64,000 nt of DNA from Ectothiorhodospira mobilis (GTDB lineage: Bacteria > Pseudomonadota > Gammaproteobacteria > Ectothiorhodospirales > Ectothiorhodospiraceae). The stretch is taken from the NCBI RefSeq assembly GCF_900114895.1, contig NZ_FOUO01000002.1, positions 124,001-188,000 of the forward strand. The letters run 5' to 3'. Below the pieces are notes generated by a model that saw only the letters and a program-made list of their open reading frames with translations, did no database searches and was not told the DNA's origin. Shown here piece by piece: positions 7,685 through 17,446 of this stretch. The translations under genes were made by a program, and so were the position numbers. Within the stretch, counting starts at the first letter, position 1. Each line of letters opens with the position of its first letter.

Positions 7685-9529
7685 ATGGGCGGTGAGGACA
7701 CACACAGCCCCGCAGAGGCGTTCGATCCGCGGGCCTTTATCGCCGATCTCACCACCCAGCCCGGGGTCTACCGCATGATCGGCGAGGACGGCGAGGTGCT
7801 CTATGTGGGCAAGGCCCGCAACCTGCGCCGCCGGGTGTCCAGCTACTTCCGCAGCAACCTCTCCAGCCCCCGCATCCGCGCCATGGTGGCCCAGATCCGG
7901 GACATCCAGGTGGCGGTCACCGCCACGGAGGCGGAGGCCCTGCTGCTGGAAAACAACCTCATCAAGGAGCACCGCCCCCGGTACAACGTGCTCCTGCGGG
8001 ACGACAAGGGCTATCCCAATATCTTCCTGTCCCAGCACACCTACCCCCGCATCGCCCTGCACCGGGGGGCGCGCCGCCAGCCCGGGCGGTACTTCGGTCC
8101 CTATCCGTCCTCCCCGGCGGTGCGCGAGACCCTGAACCTGTTGCAGAAGCTCTTCCTCATCCGTCCCTGCCGGGACAGCTTCTTCGAGAACCGCAGCCGC
8201 CCCTGTCTGCAGTATCAGATCAAGCGCTGCAGCGCCCCCTGCGTCGGCCTCATCAGCCCCGAGGCCTACGCCCGGGACGTGGCCCACGCCGTGGACTTCC
8301 TGGAGGGGCGCAGCGCGCGGGTCATCGAGGACCGGGTGCGGGAGATGGAGGCCGCCGCCGCGCGCCTGGATTTTGAGCAGGCCGCCGTCCTGCGGGACCA
8401 GATCGCCCGCCTGCAGGAGGTGACCCAGCGCCAGTACGTCAGCGGCGACGGGGGGGACGTGGACATCGTCGCCGCCGCCACCGCCGGGGGGGAGACCTGC
8501 GTGCAGGTCTTTTCCATCCGCGGCGGCCTGAACCTGGGCAACCGGGCCTATTTCCCCCAGGGCCCCGAGGAGGACGATCCCCGGCCCGGGGCCCTGCTCA
8601 CCGCCTTTTTGGGCCAGTACTACCTGGCCCGGGAGGTGCCGCCGCAGATCATCCTCAGCCACGCCCCCCAGGACCGTGCCGTGCTGGAGGAGATGCTGGG
8701 CCTGCGCCGCGGTCAGAAGGTGAGCCTGTCCTGGAACGTGCGCGGGGAGCGCGCCCGCTGGCTGCAGATGGCCGTGCACAACGCCCAACTCTCCCTGGAG
8801 ACCCGTCTGGCGGGACGCAGCGGCATGCGTGCGCGCCTGGAGGCCCTGCGCCAGGCCCTGGGGCTTGAGGCCCCGCCCACACGCATGGAGTGCTTCGACA
8901 TCAGCCACGCCCAGGGGGAGGCCACCGTCGCCTCCTGCGTGGTCTTCAACCAGGACGGGCCGCTGAAATCCGACTACCGGCGCTTCAATATCCGCGACAT
9001 CACCCCGGGGGATGACTATGCCGCCATGCGCCAGGCCCTGGAACGGCGCTACGCTCGCCTCAAGCGCGGCGAGGCGCGGCTGCCGGACGTGCTCTTCATC
9101 GATGGCGGCCGCGGCCAGGTGCACCAGGCCCTGGAGGTGCTGGAGGCCCTGGAGATCCAGGGGGTCCGGGTGGTGGGGGTGGCCAAGGGGGAGTCGCGGC
9201 GCGCGGGCATGGAGACCCTTGTGTTGAGCGACGCCACGGCACCGACTATACTGCCGCCGGCCTCCAAGGCGCTGCATCTGATCCAGCAGATCCGCGACGA
9301 GGCCCACCGCTTCGCCATCACGGGCCACCGCCAGCGCCGGGCCAGAAGCCGCAACACCTCCCCGCTGGAACAGATCCCCGGCATGGGTCCGAAACGCCGC
9401 CAGCAGCTGCTCAAGCACTTCGGCGGCCTCAGGGGCGTCAGCCGTGCCGGCGTGGAGGATCTGGCCCGGGTGCCCGGCATCAGTCGCAAGCTGGCGCAAC
9501 AGGTATTCGACTCGCTACATGACGACTGA
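7685..9529 (+). CDS. uvrC: Excinuclease ABC subunit C
   Basis: Makes both incisions of nucleotide excision repair with UvrA and UvrB. 614 aa. GIY-YIG nuclease near residues 15-100 (PGVYRMIGEDGEVLYVGKA), a UVR/coiled-coil UvrB-binding segment (RLDFEQAAVLRDQIARL), RNase H-like C-terminal nuclease (MECFDISHAQGE), and terminal helix-hairpin-helix repeats (IPGMGPKRRQQLLKHFGG). The start is the ATG at 7685, immediately after the glycosylase stop. Confidence 0.97.
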   Translation: MGGEDTHSPAEAFDPRAFIADLTTQPGVYRMIGEDGEVLYVGKARNLRRRVSSYFRSNLSSPRIRAMVAQIRDIQVAVTATEAEALLLENNLIKEHRPRYNVLLRDDKGYPNIFLSQHTYPRIALHRGARRQPGRYFGPYPSSPAVRETLNLLQKLFLIRPCRDSFFENRSRPCLQYQIKRCSAPCVGLISPEAYARDVAHAVDFLEGRSARVIEDRVREMEAAAARLDFEQAAVLRDQIARLQEVTQRQYVSGDGGDVDIVAAATAGGETCVQVFSIRGGLNLGNRAYFPQGPEEDDPRPGALLTAFLGQYYLAREVPPQIILSHAPQDRAVLEEMLGLRRGQKVSLSWNVRGERARWLQMAVHNAQLSLETRLAGRSGMRARLEALRQALGLEAPPTRMECFDISHAQGEATVASCVVFNQDGPLKSDYRRFNIRDITPGDDYAAMRQALERRYARLKRGEARLPDVLFIDGGRGQVHQALEVLEALEIQGVRVVGVAKGESRRAGMETLVLSDATAPTILPPASKALHLIQQIRDEAHRFAITGHRQRRARSRNTSPLEQIPGMGPKRRQQLLKHFGGLRGVSRAGVEDLARVPGISRKLAQQVFDSLHDD

Positions 9530-9532
9530 GCC

Positions 9533-10087
9533 ATGACCTTCTCCATCCCCAATCTGCTCACCTGGCTGCGCATCGCCCTGATCCCCCTGATCGTGGTGAC
9601 CTTCTACTCTCCCCATCCCTGGGCGGGCCCGGTCAGCGCCCTGATCTTCGCCCTGGCGGGGGTCACCGACTGGCTGGACGGTTACCTGGCGCGCCGCCTG
9701 GGGCAGACCTCCCACTTCGGCGCCTTCCTGGACCCGGTGGCCGACAAGCTCATGGTGGCCACGGCCCTGGTGCTGCTGGTGGACGAGCCCGGCGGCATTG
9801 CCCTGGCCCTGGCCGCGGTGGTGATCATCGGCCGCGAGATCGCCATCTCCGCCCTGCGGGAGTGGATGGCCAAGATCGGCCAGTCCGGCGCCGTGGCCGT
9901 CTCCTGGATCGGCAAGTTCAAGACCACGGCGCAGATGATCGCCATCTTCCTCCTGCTCTACGGCCTGCCCCTGCTGGGCCTGCCCAGCACCGGCATCGGC
10001 CTGGTGCTGCTCTACGTGGCCGCCGTGCTCACCCTGTGGTCCATGTTCCACTACCTGCGGGCCGCCCTGCAGTGGGCCGAGGACTGA
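9533..10087 (+). CDS. pgsA: CDP-diacylglycerol-glycerol-3-phosphate 3-phosphatidyltransferase
   Basis: Makes phosphatidylglycerol-phosphate, precursor of phosphatidylglycerol and cardiolipin, in the inner membrane. 184 aa with several hydrophobic segments. The CDP-alcohol phosphotransferase signature is complete: D46-x2-D-G-x2-A-R-x8-G-x3-D-x3-D, ending at D71. Starts 3 nt after uvrC. About 160 nt without a recognisable element separate it from recC. Confidence 0.95.
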   Translation: MTFSIPNLLTWLRIALIPLIVVTFYSPHPWAGPVSALIFALAGVTDWLDGYLARRLGQTSHFGAFLDPVADKLMVATALVLLVDEPGGIALALAAVVIIGREIAISALREWMAKIGQSGAVAVSWIGKFKTTAQMIAIFLLLYGLPLLGLPSTGIGLVLLYVAAVLTLWSMFHYLRAALQWAED

Positions 10088-10250
10088 GGGCGAACCCCGC
10101 CGAAGGTCCCATCCCCGGTCCCGCCTGGACTGGCCCGCCGGGGAACTGCTGCCCCGCATCTGCTGATGACCCCTGGGGGCGCCGGCATTGTGCACCGCGC
10201 CCGGGTCGGTTAGCGTTTTCCCCATGCAGGATTTCGGTAGGACAGGGACC

Positions 10251-13200
10251 ATGGCCACCCCGGCGCAGACAACGGACATCACCCCCGGCTTCATGGCGGT
10301 GCACGGCAACCACCTGGAGGACCTGCGGGCGTTGGCGGTGGCATGGATGCGGCGCTATCCCCTGAAGCCGCTGGATAACGAGGTGATCCTGGTGCAGAGC
10401 AACGGGATCGCCCAATGGCTGCGCCTGGCCCTGGCGCGCCACCCCGGGGAGGGGGAGGGCGGGGTGGGCATCGCCGCCGCCCTGGAGGTGGATCTGCCGG
10501 CGCGCTTCCTCTGGCGGGCCTACCGCGCCGTGCTGGGGGACGCGGCGGTACCGGAGACCTCCCCGTTGGCCCGGGACCCGCTCATCTGGCGGCTCATGCG
10601 CCTGCTGCCCGACTGCCTGCGCCAACCCGCCTTCGCCCCTTTGCGGCGGTTCCTCGAGGACGACCACGACCTGCGCAAGCGCCATCAGCTGGCCCAGCGC
10701 CTGGCGGACCTGCTGGACCAGTATCAGGTCTATCGCGCCGACTGGCTGCAGGACTGGGCCCGGGGGCAGGATCACCTGCGGGATGCCCGCGGCGGCCTGC
10801 ACCCCCTGAAGGAGGATGAGAACCTGTGGCAGCCCGCCCTGTGGCGCGCCCTCATCACGGACCTGGGGCCCGGGGCCGATGCGGGCAGCCGCGCCGGCAT
10901 CCACACCCGCTTCATGGAGCGGATCCCCCAGCTGGACACGCGCCCGCCGGGATTGCCCCGGCGGGTCATGGTCTTCGGGGTCTCCAGCCTGCCGGCGCAG
11001 ATGCTGGAGGCCCTGGCGGGAATCTCCCGCTTCACCCAGGTGCTTTTGTGCGTGCACAATCCCTGCCGCCACTACTGGGCCGACATCATCGCCGACAAGG
11101 ACCTGCTGCGGGCCCCGCGCCGGCGCCAGGCACCCAAGGCGGGCATGCCCGGCGATCTCCCCGAGGAGGACCTGCATCACCACGCCCATCCGCTGCTGGC
11201 GGCCTGGGGCCGGCAGGGGCGGGACTACATCCGCATGCTGGACGCCCACGACGACCCGGGCCGCTACCGGGGGCTCTTCGCGGACCTGCCCTGGGAGCGC
11301 ATCGACCTGTTCGAGTCCCACGGCGGACACACCCTGCTGCAGCAGCTCCAGGACGACATCCTGGAACTGCGCCCCCTGGCGGAGACCCGGGAACACTGGC
11401 CCCCGGTGGATGTGGCGAGGGACGATTCCCTGCGCTTCCACGTGGCCCACGGCCCCCAGCGGGAGGTGGAGGTCCTGCACGACCGGCTGCTGGACCGCTT
11501 CTCCCGGGACCCCTCCCTGCGTCCCCGGGATGTCATCGTCATGGTGCCGGACATCCAGCGCTATGCCCCCCATTTCCAGGCGGTCTTCGGCCAGATCCCC
11601 CCGGAGGATGCCCGCCACATCCCCTTCACCCTGGCGGACCTGGGGCAGCGGGGGCAGGATCCGGTGCTGGTGGCCCTGGAGCGATTGCTGCACCTGCCCG
11701 AATCCCGTCTGGGGGTGAGCGAATTGCTGGACCTTTTGGACCTGCCGGCGGTGCGGGCGCGCTTTGGTCTCACCCGGGGGCAGGTGCCGCAACTGCAGGA
11801 GTGGATCCGCGGCGCGGGCATCCGCTGGGGGCTGCACGCCCGTCAGCGGGCCGCCCTGGACCTGCCCGGGGATCTGGAGCAGAACACCTGGCGCTTCGGC
11901 TGGCGGCGCATGCTCCTGGGCTATGCTGCCGGCGGCGAGGGGCCCTGGTGCGGCATCGAGCCCTACGACGAGGTGGCCGGGCTGGATGCCGCCCTGGCGG
12001 GCCCGCTGACGGACCTGCTGGATGCCCTGGAACGCTGGTGGGAGATCCTCTCCCGCCCGGCCCCCCCTGCCGAGTGGGGGCTTCGTCTGCGGAATCTGAT
12101 GGCGGACTTCTTCGCCCCCGACGAGGAGGCCGGGCGCATCACCCTGATGCGGGCGGACGAGGCCCTGGAACAATGGGAGACGGACTGCACCGCGGCGGCC
12201 ATGGACGCGCCCCTGCCCCTGGGGGTGGTGCGTGAACACTGGCTCGGGGCCCTGGAGGGGCCGCGCCTCACGCAACGCTTCCTCACCGGCGGCGTCACCG
12301 TCTGCACCCTCATGCCCATGCGGGCCATCCCGTTTCGCATCGTCTGCCTGCTGGGGATGAACGACGGCGACTATCCGCGTTCGCGCCCGCCCCTGGACTT
12401 CGATCTCATGGCCCGGGATCCGCGCCCCGGTGACCGTTCCCGGCGGGAGGACGACCGCTACCTGTTCCTGGAGGCCCTGCTCTCGGCCCGGGACCACTGC
12501 CACGTGAGCTGGGTGGGCCGGGATGCCCGGGACAATGCCGAGCGTCCCCCCTCGGTGCTGGTGGGCCAGTTGCGCGAGCACCTGGCCGCGGGCTGGACCC
12601 CGGCACAGGCGGACACGGACCTGCTGGCCTCCCTCACCACGGTGCATCCCCTGCAACCCTTCGCCCGGGTCCTCTTCGAGGCGGGGGAAGGTCAGTACAC
12701 CTACGCCCGGGAATGGGAAGGGGTGCACGCCCCGGCCCCGGAGACAGCGCAGTCCAAGGCCGCCCCGCTGCCCTGGCAGCCCCCGGAGGAGGCGCTGGAT
12801 ACGGACACCCTGGGGGATTTCCTCAAGGACCCCGTGGGGGCCTTCTTCAGCCATCGCCTGCGGGTGCGCTTCGACCAGGACGCGGACGTGGCCGAGGACC
12901 AGGAACCCTTTGCCCTGGACGGCCTGGGTCACTGGCAGGCCGTGTCCCATCTGGTGGAGGCGGCCCTGTATCCCCCGCCGGACCCGGACACCCCGCAGGG
13001 GGTCATCGAGGACCGGCTGCAACAGGCCCTGGCGGCGTGGCGGCGGGCCGGGCATCTGCCCCCCGGGGGCATGGGGGGCTATGTGGCGGAGCAGGTATGC
13101 GCCTCGGCCCGGGATCTGCTGATGCGCCACCAGGACCTGGTGCGCGCCCATGGGCGCATCCTCGACACCCCGCGGCGCCTGCGCCTGCAGTGGCAGGACC

Positions 13201-13754
13201 TGGTCCTGGAGGACTGGCTGCCGCCGCTGCGGGAGGATGCGGACGGGAAGCGCCTGTGCCTGCGCCACGAGCCGGGGCGCCTGCGCACGGGGCAGACCCC
13301 CTTTCTCCGTCTGGACAAATGCTGCCGCCCCTGGGTGCTGCACCTGCTGGCCCAGGCCGAGGGGGTGGCCATGGACACCGTCCTGGTGGGGGTGGACGCC
13401 ACCCTGCACATGCCGGCCCTGGATGCGGGCACCGCCCGCAGTCATCTCCACTCCCTGCTGCGGGCCTGGCGCGAGGGGCAGACCCGTCCCCTGCCGGCCT
13501 ACTGCCAGGGCACGGCCGCCTGGCTGCGGGTGCAGGAAAAGGGCCCGGCCAAACAGGAGGAAGACCTGCGCAAGGTCCATGAGGGCGACGGGAACCGCAT
13601 GGGGGAACGGGACCGCAATCCCGCCCTGGCCCGGGCCTGGCCCGGGGCGGAGGATCTCCTCTCGGACCCGGAGTTCCCGCACTGGGCCGGGGTCCTCTAT
13701 GCACCCCTCCAGGAAGGCGTGAAACACGGCCCCATGCCGGAGGGCGGGCAATGA
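10251..13754 (+). CDS. recC: Exodeoxyribonuclease V gamma subunit RecC
   Basis: 1167 aa. RecC holds RecB and RecD together and scans single-stranded DNA for Chi in double-strand break repair. The N-terminal region (NEVILVQSNGIAQWLRLAL) is the RecC helicase-like domain. The ATG at 10251 is preferred: GGACAGGG lies just upstream and conserved sequence follows; a frame extension 21 codons upstream looks non-coding. The stop overlaps the recB ATG by four bases. Gene order recC-recB-recD without ptrA. Confidence 0.93.
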   Translation: MATPAQTTDITPGFMAVHGNHLEDLRALAVAWMRRYPLKPLDNEVILVQSNGIAQWLRLALARHPGEGEGGVGIAAALEVDLPARFLWRAYRAVLGDAAVPETSPLARDPLIWRLMRLLPDCLRQPAFAPLRRFLEDDHDLRKRHQLAQRLADLLDQYQVYRADWLQDWARGQDHLRDARGGLHPLKEDENLWQPALWRALITDLGPGADAGSRAGIHTRFMERIPQLDTRPPGLPRRVMVFGVSSLPAQMLEALAGISRFTQVLLCVHNPCRHYWADIIADKDLLRAPRRRQAPKAGMPGDLPEEDLHHHAHPLLAAWGRQGRDYIRMLDAHDDPGRYRGLFADLPWERIDLFESHGGHTLLQQLQDDILELRPLAETREHWPPVDVARDDSLRFHVAHGPQREVEVLHDRLLDRFSRDPSLRPRDVIVMVPDIQRYAPHFQAVFGQIPPEDARHIPFTLADLGQRGQDPVLVALERLLHLPESRLGVSELLDLLDLPAVRARFGLTRGQVPQLQEWIRGAGIRWGLHARQRAALDLPGDLEQNTWRFGWRRMLLGYAAGGEGPWCGIEPYDEVAGLDAALAGPLTDLLDALERWWEILSRPAPPAEWGLRLRNLMADFFAPDEEAGRITLMRADEALEQWETDCTAAAMDAPLPLGVVREHWLGALEGPRLTQRFLTGGVTVCTLMPMRAIPFRIVCLLGMNDGDYPRSRPPLDFDLMARDPRPGDRSRREDDRYLFLEALLSARDHCHVSWVGRDARDNAERPPSVLVGQLREHLAAGWTPAQADTDLLASLTTVHPLQPFARVLFEAGEGQYTYAREWEGVHAPAPETAQSKAAPLPWQPPEEALDTDTLGDFLKDPVGAFFSHRLRVRFDQDADVAEDQEPFALDGLGHWQAVSHLVEAALYPPPDPDTPQGVIEDRLQQALAAWRRAGHLPPGGMGGYVAEQVCASARDLLMRHQDLVRAHGRILDTPRRLRLQWQDLVLEDWLPPLREDADGKRLCLRHEPGRLRTGQTPFLRLDKCCRPWVLHLLAQAEGVAMDTVLVGVDATLHMPALDAGTARSHLHSLLRAWREGQTRPLPAYCQGTAAWLRVQEKGPAKQEEDLRKVHEGDGNRMGERDRNPALARAWPGAEDLLSDPEFPHWAGVLYAPLQEGVKHGPMPEGGQ

Positions 13755-16700
13755 ACCGGCCCAGCATCCTGGATCCCATGAACTTCCCCCTGCACGGCAG
13801 CCGGCTCATCGAGGCCAGCGCCGGCACCGGCAAGACCTTCACCATCGCCGCCCTCTATGTGCGCCTGGTGCTGGGCCATGGCAACGGAGATACGGGGCCT
13901 GCCGCGCCGCTGCTGCCACCGCAGATCCTGGTGGTGACCTTCACCGATGCCGCCACCCGCGAGCTGCGCGAGCGCATCCACACCCGGCTCATGGAGGCCG
14001 CCCGGCATTTCCGGGGGGAGGCGGGGCAGGCCCCCGATCCCTTCCTGGAGGACCTGCTGGCGGCGCATCCGGATCCGGCGCAGCGGGCCCGCTGCGCCCG
14101 GCGCCTGGATCTGGCGGCGCAGTGGATGGACGAGGCGGCGGTGTCCACCATCCATGGCTGGTGCTACCGCGTACTGCGGGAACATGCCTTCGACAGCGGT
14201 AGCCTCTTTACCCAGGAACTGGAGACGGACACCACGGAGGCGATGCTGGAGGCGGTGCGGGACTACTGGCGCACGCTGGTGCATCCCCTGGATCCGGGGC
14301 GGCTGGGGCTGGTGCTGCCCGTGCTGGGGCAGGATCCCCAGGCCTTGTACCTGCGCCTGCGGCCCCTGCTGCAGGGGGACGCCCCGGTGCCGGATCCAGG
14401 CGGCCTGGAGGCGGTGCTGGCCCCGGTGGAGGCCCGTCTGGAGGCCCTCAAGGCCCCCTGGCGGGACGACTTCGAGGCCGTGGTGGACAGCTTCCGGGCA
14501 GTCCGGTCCAGCCTCAACGGCAACACCTACCGCAGCGCCGATCCGAACCTGGAGTGCATGCGCCAATGGGCCTGCACCCCGGGCATGCTCCACCCCGAGC
14601 CGGTCTCTAAAGGCTCCCGCTCCCCCCTGGAGCTGTTCAGCCGCGCCTTCATGGAGACGGCGCTGAAGAAGAACGCCGCCCTGCCGGAGGATCTGCATCA
14701 GGCCTTTGCCCTGCTGGACGGGCACGGGGACCTGGATGCCGGCCTGACCGGCGGATTGCTTTCCCACGCCGTGGCCTGGATCCGCCGCCGCTTCGATCGC
14801 GCCCAGCGCAGCCGCGCCCGCCTGGGTTACGACGATCTGCTCACCCGGGTACGGGACGCCCTGGATGGACCCGCCGGGGAGCGCCTGGCGGCGACCCTGC
14901 GGGGCCGCTTCCCCGTGGCCCTGATCGACGAGTTCCAGGACACGGATCCGGTGCAGTACCGCATCTTCGAGCGGGTATATCAGGTGGAGGCGGGCACCCC
15001 GGAAGGGGGATTGTTCCTCATCGGGGACCCGAAGCAGTCCATCTACGGCTTCCGCGGGGCCGATATCCACACCTACCTGCAGGCCCGCCGGGCCACCGCC
15101 GGGCGGCATTACACCCTGGGCACCAACTACCGTTCCACCCACGCCATGGTGGCGGCGGTGAACCGCCTGTTCCAGCACGGCGAGGAACACCATCCCCGGG
15201 GGGCCTTCCTCTTCGCCCGGGAAGGGGAGGGGGACCATCCCGTGCCCTTCATCCCCATGCAGGCCCGGGGCCGCACGGATCCCTTCCAACTGGACGGGGA
15301 GACGGTGCCGGCCCTCCAGTTCTGGTGCCTGGATCCCGGCAAGCCCATGGCCCGGGGGGACTATATCGCACGCATGGCGGACCATTGCGCCGGTTTCATG
15401 GCCGGCCTGTTGCAGGCGGGGCGGGAGGGCCGCGCCGGATTCGCCGCCCCCCCGGGGCAGGAGGGGCGGTCCCTGCTGCCCCGGGACATGGCCGTGCTGG
15501 TGCGGGACCGCCAGGAGGCCCGGGCCATACAGTCGGCCCTGGGGGCGCGGGGGGTGCGCAGTGTCTACCTCTCCGACCGGGAATCGGTCTATGCCACCCC
15601 GGAGGCGGAGGATGTGCTGCGCTGGATGCGTGCGGCGGCCGAGCCCGCCTCCGACCGCCTGCTGCGGGCCGCCCTGGCCACGCCGCTGCTGGATCTGCCC
15701 CTGGAGGCACTGGATCGCCTGGGCAGCGACGAGATCCATTGGGAGGAACGGGTGGAGCAGTTCCGGGGCTACGGGGAGCTCTGGCGCGGCCAGGGTATCC
15801 TGGCCATGCTGCGGCGGCTGATGCACGATTTCCACCTGCCCCGGCGCCTCTCCGGCAGCGCCGATGGGGAACGCCGGCTCACCAACCTCCTGCACCTGAG
15901 CGAGCTGCTGCAGTCCGCGGCCGCCGCCCTGGACGGGGAACACGCCCTGATCCGCTTCCTGGCACAGCACCGGGCGGAGCAGGGCACCGGTCAGGCCCCG
16001 GCGTCGGAGGAGCAGATCCTGCGCCTGGAGAGCGATGGCGACCGGGTGCAGGTGATCACCATGCACAAGTCCAAGGGGCTGCAATACCCCCTGGTATTCC
16101 TGCCCTTCGCCGCCGCCTACCGGGAGGTGGCGTTGGACGGCCGCCCCCTGGTGCGCAGCCGGGAGGACGGCCGGCGGGAGGTGCATTTCGAGCCGGATGC
16201 ATCCCTGCGGGAGGCGGTGGACGACGACCGTCTGGCGGAGGACCTGCGCCTGCTGTACGTGGCCCTGACCCGGGCCTGTCACGCCTGCTGGGTGGGGGCG
16301 GCCCCGGTGACCCGCGGTGGGGGCAAGGTCTCCCGTGTGCACCGCGGTGCCCTGGGCTGCCTGCTGGGGGGCGGCGAGCCCATCCCGGACGGCCGCCTGG
16401 AGGCGGCCCTGCGGGCCCTGGAGGTCCCCGGGGACGGGGTCATCCAGGTGGCGCAGCCGCCCGGGGAGGCGGTCATCCCCGGCCCCGCCGGGGACGGGCC
16501 CGTGCCGCCGCCCCGGGGCGGCGCCCGCATCCCCGTGCGCCCGGCCCGGGAGCACTGGTGGATCGCCAGCTACAGCGCCCTGCGCCTGGGCGGGGCAGAC
16601 GCCGCCCGGGTGCCGGAAACGGTGTGGGACGAGGTGGCCGGGGAGACGGGCGCGGACGCGGAGGAGGGGGCCCGGGATCCCGGCACGGCCACCGGGGAGT

Positions 16701-17446
16701 CCGGTGGGCCCCTGGCCGGTTTCCCGCGGGGCCCGGAACCGGGGACCTTCCTGCACGGACTGCTGGAGTGGGCGGCCGTGCAGGGCTTTGCCCGGGTGGC
16801 CTCGGACCCCGCCGCCCTGCGGGATGCCCTGGCGCGCCGCTGCCGCCGCCGGGGGTGGGAGCCCTGGATCGATCCCCTGGTACAGTGGCTGCAGCGTCTC
16901 CTGCAGACGCCGCTGCCCCTGGGGGCTTCGGCGGGGCTGCGGCTCGCGGGCCTGGAGACCTATCAGGCGGAGATGGAGTTCTGGTTCGAGGCCTCGCAGG
17001 TGGACACCCGCACCCTGGATGCCCGCGTGACGGCGGCCACCCTGGACGGGGCCCCCCGGCCACCGCTGCAGGCCGACCGCCTCAACGGCATGCTCAAGGG
17101 CTTCATGGACCTGGTCTTCCTGCACGAGGGGCGCTATTACGTGGCCGATTACAAGTCCAACTGGCTGGGGCCGGGGGCGGCGGACTATGGCGCCGGGGCC
17201 CTGCGCGCGGCGGTGCTGCACCGGCGCTACGAGATGCAGGCGGTGCTCTATGTGCTGGCCCTGCACCGGCTGCTGCGCGCCCGCCTGCCGGATTATGACT
17301 ACGACCACCATCTGGGCGGGGCCGCCGTGGTCTTCCTCCGCGGCCTGGAGGCGGACACCTGCGGGGTCCACTTCGAACGCCCGCCGGCGGATCTGGTGCG
17401 CGGTCTGGACCGCCTCTTCGGCGGTGAAGGGGAGGTGGAATCGTGA
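13751..17446 (+). CDS. recB: Exodeoxyribonuclease V beta subunit RecB
   Basis: 1231 aa UvrD/Rep-like 3'-5' helicase with C-terminal nuclease. Walker A at residues 22-29 (ASAGTGKT), motif II LIDEFQDTDP, motif III GDPKQSIYGFRGAD, and motif V/VI regions including VITMHKSKGLQYPLVFLPFA and LLYVALTRA. The C-terminal nuclease motif is in GFMDLVF and VADYKSNW, with the metal-binding Asp and catalytic Lys. Overlaps recC and recD by four bases at each end. Confidence 0.96.
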   Translation: MNRPSILDPMNFPLHGSRLIEASAGTGKTFTIAALYVRLVLGHGNGDTGPAAPLLPPQILVVTFTDAATRELRERIHTRLMEAARHFRGEAGQAPDPFLEDLLAAHPDPAQRARCARRLDLAAQWMDEAAVSTIHGWCYRVLREHAFDSGSLFTQELETDTTEAMLEAVRDYWRTLVHPLDPGRLGLVLPVLGQDPQALYLRLRPLLQGDAPVPDPGGLEAVLAPVEARLEALKAPWRDDFEAVVDSFRAVRSSLNGNTYRSADPNLECMRQWACTPGMLHPEPVSKGSRSPLELFSRAFMETALKKNAALPEDLHQAFALLDGHGDLDAGLTGGLLSHAVAWIRRRFDRAQRSRARLGYDDLLTRVRDALDGPAGERLAATLRGRFPVALIDEFQDTDPVQYRIFERVYQVEAGTPEGGLFLIGDPKQSIYGFRGADIHTYLQARRATAGRHYTLGTNYRSTHAMVAAVNRLFQHGEEHHPRGAFLFAREGEGDHPVPFIPMQARGRTDPFQLDGETVPALQFWCLDPGKPMARGDYIARMADHCAGFMAGLLQAGREGRAGFAAPPGQEGRSLLPRDMAVLVRDRQEARAIQSALGARGVRSVYLSDRESVYATPEAEDVLRWMRAAAEPASDRLLRAALATPLLDLPLEALDRLGSDEIHWEERVEQFRGYGELWRGQGILAMLRRLMHDFHLPRRLSGSADGERRLTNLLHLSELLQSAAAALDGEHALIRFLAQHRAEQGTGQAPASEEQILRLESDGDRVQVITMHKSKGLQYPLVFLPFAAAYREVALDGRPLVRSREDGRREVHFEPDASLREAVDDDRLAEDLRLLYVALTRACHACWVGAAPVTRGGGKVSRVHRGALGCLLGGGEPIPDGRLEAALRALEVPGDGVIQVAQPPGEAVIPGPAGDGPVPPPRGGARIPVRPAREHWWIASYSALRLGGADAARVPETVWDEVAGETGADAEEGARDPGTATGESGGPLAGFPRGPEPGTFLHGLLEWAAVQGFARVASDPAALRDALARRCRRRGWEPWIDPLVQWLQRLLQTPLPLGASAGLRLAGLETYQAEMEFWFEASQVDTRTLDARVTAATLDGAPRPPLQADRLNGMLKGFMDLVFLHEGRYYVADYKSNWLGPGAADYGAGALRAAVLHRRYEMQAVLYVLALHRLLRARLPDYDYDHHLGGAAVVFLRGLEADTCGVHFERPPADLVRGLDRLFGGEGEVES